Assembly: GCA_951799445.1 (NCBI GenBank)
Contig: OX637291.1
Location: 14,820,501-14,884,500 of the forward strand
DNA length: 64,000 nucleotides
Direction of reading: 5' to 3'
Source of the DNA: Pseudisothecium myosuroides
Taxonomy: Eukaryota; Streptophyta; Bryopsida; Hypnales; Lembophyllaceae
Part shown: in pieces, positions 56,634 through 64,000 of the stretch
Layout of the letters: the number at the start of each line of letters is the position of its first letter
Numbering within the stretch: position 1 is the first letter of the stretch
Translations under genes and position numbers: made by a program
Notes under the pieces: generated by a model
Told to the model about the DNA's origin: nothing
The model's input: only the letters and a program-made list of their open reading frames with translations
The model's database searches: none

Positions 56634-57603
56634 GGAAGGATTGAGGGCAATTATGTACGGAGTAGTACGTAACCCCCAGTGTCGGTTCAGGTACATTGGT
56701 GGGCTTGCAAGATGAAGTGTCTTATTATCACAGAAAGAAATGAGAAATTGCAGCACTTGGCACCAGTCAGTCAGTGTGAGAGGTTGGTTAGTGCCGTACA
56801 CCATAACTTATGCAATAACTTATGCAAGACCTCCGTAACATGAAATGCCGGTATACTAGTACACTACTGTAGCAGAATTTTTTAAATCTTTACGTCCCAG
56901 ACGAGCACTCAAATGTTTTTGTTCGTCCACTGTTCAGGTTACAGCTTCTACAATAAAGTCGAGTTAGTCAGAGGCTGAGCCCTAGCCACAGTGGCCGGGG
57001 TAGTTTCGCCCGTGCTTCTTTGCAATAAAATGATGTACTGCGTGCGAAAACCAAAAAAATAATATACTGAACCTGCAAGGCTGCACCCCCTGCCAGTTTC
57101 ATTTGAATACTTTCTTTTTAAAACAAAATAGTGAATTATAATTGCGAAAAAGCCACTGAACTGCCAAGTACAGCAATTTCACCAGCGTGATTACTGAGAA
57201 TAGTTTCGCAGCCAATGCACACTAAAAACAAGTCGCCCTAAACCACACAGCATGCAAACAACGAGGATGCCCATTACAAATTTATGTCATCTTCAAATAG
57301 TTGGTAATCCAATGCTTAATCTGCCAACCACTCCCATCTGCATAATTCGGATCAGAAACCGAACCTTGTAACGAAACTGCCATTGATAGCTCAAAATGTT
57401 TACAAAAATATTGCAGCTCCAGTGAGTGCAACAACTTGAACGTCGAATAGCCCCAAGAGCTCTCCCCCAAACAAGCCATCCATCGATCATTCATCAACAC
57501 ATTATGTACGAAAGAGACGATCCCTAGAGCTAGCTTCTGCCCCTCTAGACTCAAAAATCACTCTCCACCTCTCGAGCAGAGTTCTGTGTGTTAATTTCTA
57601 CGC
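56634..57603. other. Spacer and 3' flank of the phytocyanin gene
   Basis: No further gene was recognised. The 3' UTR of the minus-strand phytocyanin gene probably extends into 57300-57603. Confidence 0.4.
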
Positions 57604-58942
57604 TCACAGTGCAAGAAGCGAAACCAGGGAAACCATGGCGGCAGCCACGACTTGGAAGATGGTGATAGTGGTGCCCGATGCGGCATTTGTGTCGGGGCTG
57701 GAAGTCGGGGGTGCTGGGGGAGTAATGGGGAGGGGAGACCCTGCAGCGGCACTGACGTTCACGCTCAGCTTCTGGCCTTGACCGCAATGCGTGGGAATGC
57801 CGCACAAGAAGGAGTTCACGCCCGCGACGAGAGGGATGGTGTCGTTGCCTGTTTGCACCTTGTTGGTGGAGGTGATAGCGCAGGAAGCGTAGTCTGCTGC
57901 GGTGACGGTGAGAACGTTGTGGCCCGCCTTGGGGTAGACGAACACTGGACAACAAAAGCAATATGTCAATCCTACAGAAACACCTCTGAAGAAGGATCAC
58001 CACTTGCATGTCGACGACACTAGCTCGATCTGAAAATAAACGTTACTAATGGAGAACAATTGCAAGGAAATGCAAACAGAGGATGATCAAAAAGGGTTTC
58101 TGCTTATATCAGGGGAAGCTCAGGCAACAATGCGACAACTCAAAACAGCATGCCCACGACTCCCCATTCCGCAACCAACTCCACCTGATAAACGAAACTT
58201 GTACGAAATTGCAAGGGAATGCAAAAGTTGGACCAAAACAGATAATGGTAGAAACGAATCCCGTAACAGGGGAAGCACAAGCAGCAAGCAACAAACTGAA
58301 ACAGAGGAGCTCGCTTCGAGAGAAACGCAAGATCAACAAAGGCGTGGCGACCCCACTAATAGATCGAATACCACAATCCAGACGAATACTAACCTACAGC
58401 CAGCTTCAGAATGCGATTGCAGGTTACGACAGACTCACTGCCTACGAAAGTTGGATCAAAACAGAGGACGGTAACAAGGCGTCCCAACAACAGGGGCAGA
58501 GCTATACGCAACTAGCTCAAAACACAGGCGCTTCGAGGAATAAGCACGCAACACCAACATAGATATGTCGTGACGGCGCACATCACCAGCAACACCACAT
58601 TCCAAAAGATTGCTAACCTCGGGCTAACCTACAGCTGCCCCAGATTGAAGCTTCAACCAAAACATCCATGAAATGCCACAATATGCACCATCAGAAAGAA
58701 CACTAACTCATGCACCGGCAAAGCTTTGGATACCAGCAAGAAGGGAAATGTCACTAACGCAAGGTGTCGCCGGCAGTAAACGTCTTATTAGCCGCCCAAG
58801 TGGCATAGAAAGTGGGGGTTGGCGGCACCGTCCATCCTGTGGTGTCGCCCACAGTGTACGACAAGCCTTGCACCACCGACGCGGCGCTCACCAGCACCAC
58901 TACCACCATAGCCAACACTGCACTGCATCTTCCCTGCGCCAT
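57604..58942 (-). CDS. Phytocyanin (stellacyanin-type blue copper protein), 174 aa
   Basis: Small cell-surface copper protein of the plant phytocyanin family, probably in electron transfer or cell-wall redox; partner unknown. Exons on the minus strand: 58942-58759 and 57944-57604, with a GT-AG intron of 814 nt at the position usual for this family (inside GDTLLFVY). Residues 1-26 are a signal peptide (hydrophobic VLAMVVVVLVSAASVVQG). The mature domain begins LSYTVGDTTGW. All four copper ligands can be assigned: H70, C109, H114 and Q119, with the C83-C115 disulfide. Gln rather than Met is the stellacyanin/Gln-type axial ligand. A Pro/Ser/Thr-rich linker (about 126-152) and a hydrophobic C-terminus point to an arabinogalactan-like tail and GPI anchor. 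The start is the ATG directly before the signal peptide. Confidence 0.94.
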
Positions 58943-60771
58943 TGTGCCTCCAAGCAAGCGAGCGAGCAAACAACACAAACAACTTGCTGGATCTAAGCTA
59001 AGCTTGCACACAAACCACAAGCTATGGTCGTGAAGGCGAGCTCAAGGAATTGAAGAGGGTAGGAGTGATCTGATCGATCTGAGATCGAGAAGCTTGACAG
59101 GTGAGAGACTGAGAGATGGACAGCCCACTCGCAATCAGGACTGGGAGCTTGCAGACGATCACTGACACAGCGGTTATAAGCTTATAATGTGAGAGCAATG
59201 GGCGATGAATGAATTTATGAAGCCTGCTGGCTGGGGGCAGTCCGCCGCGCCTGCGCTTCTGACGAAAGGACGGGGAGACCAGGACTCCAGAGGTTTAGTT
59301 GTTCCCGGAGAACGAGTTCGTAGGGGGTAAGAAAAAACTAATTGTGATCGAACATGGACTTGTCACCGTAGAGTAGAGTACCTGCAGTAGTTGTGAATTT
59401 GGTAATAAAATGACCGCTTTTTTTAAAAATCATTTTTTACATCAATTTTCATTCACTTTGTTTCATTTTCAAATTTCACACCTAACTGGTTGAACTAAAG
59501 ATAGTAAGATTGCTTTTAAGAATTTATAATAAATAATTGAAGGTCCTCCAATACATCAATTCTATAGATTTAATGTAGAGCATTGTTTCTTCTTTCCATT
59601 GATGAATCACATGATTTTTCATGAAGCGATATCAATGAATAATAAGTAGATGAAAAGTGCACAATTAGTGCTTCATAACATTGCTAACTCGCCATAAAGC
59701 CTCCTCTGTCAAGAAGGTATAATCCCTCTCGGGATGCCTGGGAGGGATTTAGTTATATTGCAACCAAAACGGATTGGTTGGCTAAACAGAGGTTCCAGTC
59801 AAGTTGTGTCAGAAATTGAAACTATAAGTGGCTACTGCCCCCAATACAACAGTGAATTTAGAAGTTTCAATGCAGGGGGGGCTCCCCCTTTCTGAGGAAG
59901 CAAAAGGGTACCCCCTTGCATTGATTAACAATGTTATGTTGGATCTGCCATAGCAAAAACTACCAAATTTAGCAATACTACTTTAATGTCCTTTCAAAAA
60001 TAATAAAAGATGAAAAATACTTTTTGCTTTTGCACATTAGGAGACTTACAATATGTTGGAAGTTATTACAATAAGTTTCACAAGGGAGTGAACAAGTGAT
60101 TCCTTCTAAACAAGCGGCCCATGGCATAAGTTCATAACATTGCCAATCCACAACACCATTACAACATTTGTTACAAGAACAATGCCCTAAGCTTGAGCGG
60201 CTTTGCGCACTTAAATTTAAGTAAATCCTAGGTATCTCGAAAACGTATATATTTGTGGTCCTCAAATCTAGGAAAAAAATTTACTAGTTTTGCAATGTTA
60301 AAGCATCGCCATAGTGGGGCAGTGAAATCCCTATGAGAAAGCAATGGTGGTGTGCCCTGTGATTGAGCATTGTCTAACAAGTCAGTGTGGGCTGGTGTTT
60401 TTAAAGGTGATCGAGATGACTAGCGCTCTGTAGCGCTTTGAATCACATCAAATTCCAATTCTAAATCGCTATAAATTGCTTTGAATTCACTTTGAATTAC
60501 AAAAATTGATCAACTTTGGGCTCCACCCAAAACTCATCCATCCATGCCAAACTCAGGTGCTTCGGACTGAATTTGGTGCACCCGATGCTTTGGAAACAAT
60601 GACCCAAGCCATATTGGGTTTTTTTTTGCCTCCCAGCCCCGTAACATGAAATTTTGTAAAGACATACAAAACCATAGTGGAGATGCACACAACAACACGC
60701 TCAAGCAACAAGTTGAAGCAAATCAATGATACATAACCTTTAGAGGTCAGTTGTGGCGTGTTGCTATGGGA
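58943..60771. other. Phytocyanin upstream region and spacer
   Basis: 58943-59330 is GC-rich and probably promoter/5' UTR of the minus-strand phytocyanin gene; TTATAAGC-like words near 59176-59190 could serve as its TATA element. From 59400 on it is AT-rich spacer. A Cys-rich open frame at 59978-60265 (-) has no family that I recognise. Confidence 0.4.
59715..59945 (+). repeat. Dispersed repeat, copy 1 (sister at 62095-62280)
   Basis: ATAATCCCTCT..GGATGCCTGGGAGGGATTTAGTT followed by GGATTGGTTGGCTAA, GGGGGGGCTCCCCC, AAGCAAAAGGG and AACAATGTTATG. The same order of blocks recurs at 62095-62280. No terminal repeats or duplication were found, so the class is unknown. Confidence 0.55.
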
Positions 60772-61066
60772 CTGGCAATTTTTTTCCATTTTTAATGAAG
60801 TGTCATAGTGGCGATATTGAATGTTATAGTGGTGCTCCAAATTTCAACATTCATCCACATATTGGATAGAAAATATCATATTAGCACATATCACATATCC
60901 ATAATTCAATTTTCATCCAAAACTTGGCGATTTCATCCAAGATTTTTTTTATTTGAAGTTTTCTGGCGATTTTTCATCTTTTTAGTACCAATTTTTTTTT
61001 CTATAGGCGTGGTGCTAGGCCATAAAATTTGGTGCAATTTTGCACCAAATCGCCAGAAAAAAACCC
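60772..61066 (-). mobile_element. Diverged inverted sister of the MULE-like MITE at 61150
   Basis: Read on the minus strand, this block follows the interior of 61150-61416 (CTGGCGATTT, GATGAAATCGCC, GTGGATGAATGTTG, GGAGCACCACTATAAC, CGCCACTATG). Its own ends and target duplication are no longer clear, so the borders are approximate. Confidence 0.6.
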
Positions 61067-61149
61067 CACCCTGTATGGGGCTGCTCTAAATCATGCCATC
61101 TTCTTGACGGGATGAAGTTTTGTGACACTGGTGGAGATTGGTTGAAATC

Positions 61150-61416
61150 AGGGCTTTTTTTTTGGCTTTCTGGTGCCAGATTGCACCAGAAAAAAAATAA
61201 GGCTAAAAAAGGTTATAAAACATGCCAAAAAAATTGGATGAAATCGCCAGACAACTTTGAAATTAAAAAATATATTAGATGAAATCGCCTAATTGTGGAT
61301 GAAAACCATATTATACATCCAATAAGTGGATGAATGTTGCAATTTGGAGCACCACTATAACATTTTATATCGCCACTATGGCACTTCAATCTTCAAAAAT
61401 TTTAAAAAAAAGCCCT
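61150..61416 (+). mobile_element. MULE-like MITE with 10-bp target duplication (267 bp)
   Basis: Ends are AGGGCTTTTTTTT and its inverse, with a perfect 10-bp duplication GGTTGAAATC at 61140-61149 and 61417-61426. A 9-11 bp duplication is the mark of Mutator-like elements. The duplication is intact, so this copy may be younger than its inverted neighbour at 60772-61066. No coding region is seen. Confidence 0.85.
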
Positions 61417-61426
61417 GGTTGAAATC

Positions 61427-62603
61427 TGTTAGTGAACTGAACTCTTGCCAGTCCCAAGTGTGGCCTTCCGGAGTGAACACGTGTCTGTCCTCCAGCGTCT
61501 CTTTTTCTCCAGCAAATGCAGTAAGAGTTGAATGCAGTTGTGGGGTTCATGCGAATTATGAGCAGACCGCTTCAGGGCGTCACTTCCACGTAGCTCCTGT
61601 AGCAGGGCTTTCATTCATTCAGTTCGGTGGAGTTGGAGGTAGGTTCGCACTTCGCAGGTGACGTTTGATGCCACGGAATCTGTTGTTGAAAAGGGAAGCA
61701 AGTCTTCGCGGTGGGCTGACGGACGTACTGTACAGTACTGTACCAGCTATGGACGGAGACACGGAGTGTTCGGGTTCAGTTGTAGAAATGTCAACTCGCT
61801 CCATTTTGTCAATTTGACCTCACATTTTAGCACAAAGTCTTACGAACTATGCGGAATAAGAAGGAATTCTCTTTGGTAAAAGTTAAGATCAGGTGTGAGT
61901 GATTTGGGCTAGTTTGCACCTGAAATGGTTTGCAGAATCGGCAGGGCCTCAAGGAATGCATTGAAGGAGCCGATTACGCACAGGAACACTGCTCCAATGC
62001 TAAGGAACTTGCTCTTAATGCCAGTGGATGTGCTTTGGAGGGCGCGTTGTCGAGTACGTTGACATTGAACCAGCTTAAATCATTCTCCATGGAGATTAGG
62101 ATAATCCCTCTTTGGATTCCTGGGAGTGAATTTAGTTTGATACGCATAGAATCATTTGTTGGTTGGGACGTTGCAACGCTAGTTTCATTGGGTGACTTGG
62201 GAAGTTACAATGTTGGGAGCTCCCGCTTTCTAGTGGAGCAAAAGGGCCCCCCCAAAAGTTGGTTAATAATGTCATAGAATGAGCTTGCTAATTCTTGAAC
62301 TTGTGAGCTTGTGATGGTTAGTTATTGGCTAAATGCTAACTTGGCTCTGGTTTGAATTTCAAGTTGGTTTAGAGATGAATTGGTTCATTTTATACAATTT
62401 AAAAACTCTTGTAGATCTGGTGTCTATTAAAAACCATAGTCAAACTATGGCTTTTCTTTCTCTACAAAGGTGAAGTTTCTTTTGGAAGCTTTGCAAGGGT
62501 GTATATAGACATTCAATTATACCAATTGAAAATAGAATATATTGCAAAAATAAGTAAGGTAGGATTATTCATTGTTGTCCCTTTGGACTTATAGCTGGAC
62601 CAA
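61427..62603. other. Mixed spacer with dispersed repeat copy 2
   Basis: 61430-61780 is GC-richer with no recognised exon. 62095-62280 is the second copy of the repeat at 59715-59945. The open frame at 61930-62277 (115 codons) partly overlaps this repeat and has no recognisable domain. Confidence 0.4.
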
Positions 62604-63981
62604 CATTTTTTTTGGAACAATAAAAGTTTGCATGCCCCGTAGTGTTGGTGCATTTATGGCGGGATTGATCTCAATAGGCTAGAATCTGTCAAACAAAGCA
62701 AAATATTCCGAATCTCCATGATTTAGACTGATTTGATTCAGATTTTTGGGGGCAAATTAACGGCAAATTGAAGAGTATTCTACCTATATCTTGGTCAACT
62801 CATTTTTGAAAAGAGAAGAAGGATACATTGGTGGTTAGAGCATGTGTTTTCTTTGTCATGTGTCTTAACCTTTTGATCACATTCATAGAATATATGAAAT
62901 CCCCAATTTGATAACCACTTCCAATCATTTTAACTCCCATTTTCCACATTCCACATGTTTCCATGTAAACAAAGTACAAGGAGTGTGTCTTTGGTAAACA
63001 AGTGTCACGCGCTTTAATAGGATAAATTGTTTTTGGTAGAGAGGAAGTATTTGGATATCAATAATAATTATGGCAATGTAGCTTGATGTTTGTGGACCTC
63101 TATTTTGCTTCTAAAGTGGGTACCCTTAAAATTGCCACTTTTTACTATTGTGCCTAGTTACTATTATTAGATTGGTCAAATTTTCATATGTTCTTGTTGC
63201 CAAGTGAAAGGAGGTTCCAATGTACTAGAGAACGCAACATTTGGATACTGTACTCAAAAGGTATTAAGGAACAAAGTTTGATTCTAAAATGGTTTCTTCC
63301 ACATAAGTACAAAATTGATTTTAGAGATGTAAGAGAGTTCAGATGGCGGTTTAAGGTCAATGGCACATTTGGGTGTACCTACCTTATCTAAGGTAGGAGG
63401 CTCATAAACCGACCAGGCTGTAAAACCAATCATGGCCCAGAGGTACATTTTGCTTTCTTCCATGTACCAATAGTGTACATTTCAAGGGGTGGTCGCTTTT
63501 GGTGACCACTACGTTTCAACTTCAAAAATTCATAGCTAATTCCACGAAGGTCCAAAAAATATAAAACGACTTGGGTTAGATGCAAATTCCATTTTTCTGA
63601 AAATTGTTTCAAGGAGTTTAGCTTCCCCCAAATGGCAAACAGCTCTTAGATGGTCGGTTTATGAGCCTCCTACCTTACAATGAAGTTTTAGAAAATCTTG
63701 TCACACATTCAAGCTTGTCATCTCAAAATAAGTTAGGAACTCAGGAGGTTCAAGTTTGCTCAAAATAGTTGAAGTTTGGGTAAAACAGTCTGACTTGTGA
63801 AGTTTAATTTTTAAGAATAGTGTTTGCTTTTCAGGGTGCTTGTCGTGAAGAAGGACTCCAATCTCTTTCAAAGCAGACACCATGTTGTTGTGAATCAAGA
63901 GAGCTGGACTGTCCAAACTCTCGGCCTGTCCAAACTTATGTGAGGAACTGTCGTTTCTGTATAAAAAAGACCAAACAGCAG
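62604..63981 (+). pseudogene. Possible decayed transposase gene (piggyBac-like?), runs off the window
   Basis: Scattered plus-strand coding traces: FFWNNKSLHAP near 62610, YGGIDLNRL near 62655, KRRRIHWWL near 62815, a frame open from about 63157 (NIWILYSKG, KIDFRDVRE) to 63391, and a 49-codon exon at 63835-63981 with a good acceptor (TTTTCAG) and donor (CAG-GTAAGT) that ends RNCRFCIKKTKQQ. W-x-N-N-K, G-G-I-D, R-x-x-W-W, I-L-Y and a final R-x-C-x-x-C recall the C-terminal half of piggyBac transposases in that order, but spacings are off, there are stops and frameshifts, and the catalytic domain was not seen. The family call is a hypothesis. The minus-strand frame at 63701-63997 is the competing reading of the last part. 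Confidence 0.3.
63391..63675. mobile_element. TA-target MITE with 25-bp perfect ends (285 bp)
   Basis: The ends begin AGGTAGGAGGCTCATAAACC and are inverse to each other over 25 bp. They are flanked by TA (63389-63390 and 63676-63677). It interrupts the open frame at about 63157-63391. Removing it with one TA lets the frame run on for 30 more codons to a TAG, so it probably landed in a coding region. Confidence 0.88.
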
Positions 63982-64000
63982 GTAAGTTATCTGACATGTG

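Noticed and set aside
57945..58758. Genes in plus-strand frames 58049-58562
   Set aside because: They lie in the phytocyanin intron, are Gln/Asn/Thr-rich by composition and have no recognisable domain.
59715..62280. LTR retrotransposon formed by the repeat pair at 59715 and 62095
   Set aside because: No TG..CA ends, primer-binding site, polypurine tract, target duplication or gag/pol sequence between them.
1..64000. CRISPR array or bacterial-type operon
   Set aside because: No regularly spaced short repeats, and all recognisable genes have spliceosomal introns.

Overview
The window is AT-rich nuclear DNA of a land plant. Genes have GT-AG introns and plant-type products: a trehalose-6-phosphate phosphatase (TPP) with 10 introns between coding exons, two lachrymatory-factor-synthase-like SRPBCC proteins and a phytocyanin. 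Wide AT-rich spacers filled with small DNA transposons surround GC-richer gene islands. I cannot fix the species; a moss or other non-seed plant is a guess, not shown by the sequence.

Layout. 1-6.2 kb: Stowaway-like and other MITEs plus two TTAA-bounded elements. 6.2-12 kb: the TPP gene (+) with a TATA box, a long leader holding a three-copy tandem repeat, and 11 coding exons for 441 residues. 12-20 kb: more TTAA-bounded elements, some with nested MITEs. 20-26.7 kb: a decayed Helitron with broken Rep/helicase and a recognisable 3' end. 27-36 kb: AT-rich repeats, including a 1.1-kb near-perfect foldback element inserted in a TTAA element. 37.4-40.8 kb: tandem SRPBCC genes (+). 41.7-46.7 kb (-): fragments of two unrelated genes side by side, the middle of a GH31 alpha-glucosidase and the coiled-coil/hinge part of the cohesin subunit SMC3, with one SMC3 exon flipped. 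47-56.7 kb: a dense run of DNA elements. 57.6-58.9 kb (-): the phytocyanin gene. 59-64 kb: MULE-like MITEs, a dispersed repeat and, at the right edge, a possible decayed transposase split by a MITE.

The strongest unusual signal is the repeat landscape. At least ten elements share short ends reading TTAA-CC(C/T)CTAAAG, so the TTAA target and CCC-type ends recall piggyBac/Kolobok-type transposons, not a usual plant MITE class. A second family with ends GGGTGATTGCA(A/C)GAA makes 4-bp target duplications and includes the foldback. Several insertions can be checked inside the window because a sister element keeps the empty site. The SMC3/GH31 patch looks like captured or ectopically copied gene pieces. 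The four intact genes are functionally independent (trehalose signalling, small-ligand binding, cell-surface copper protein); nothing suggests a shared pathway.
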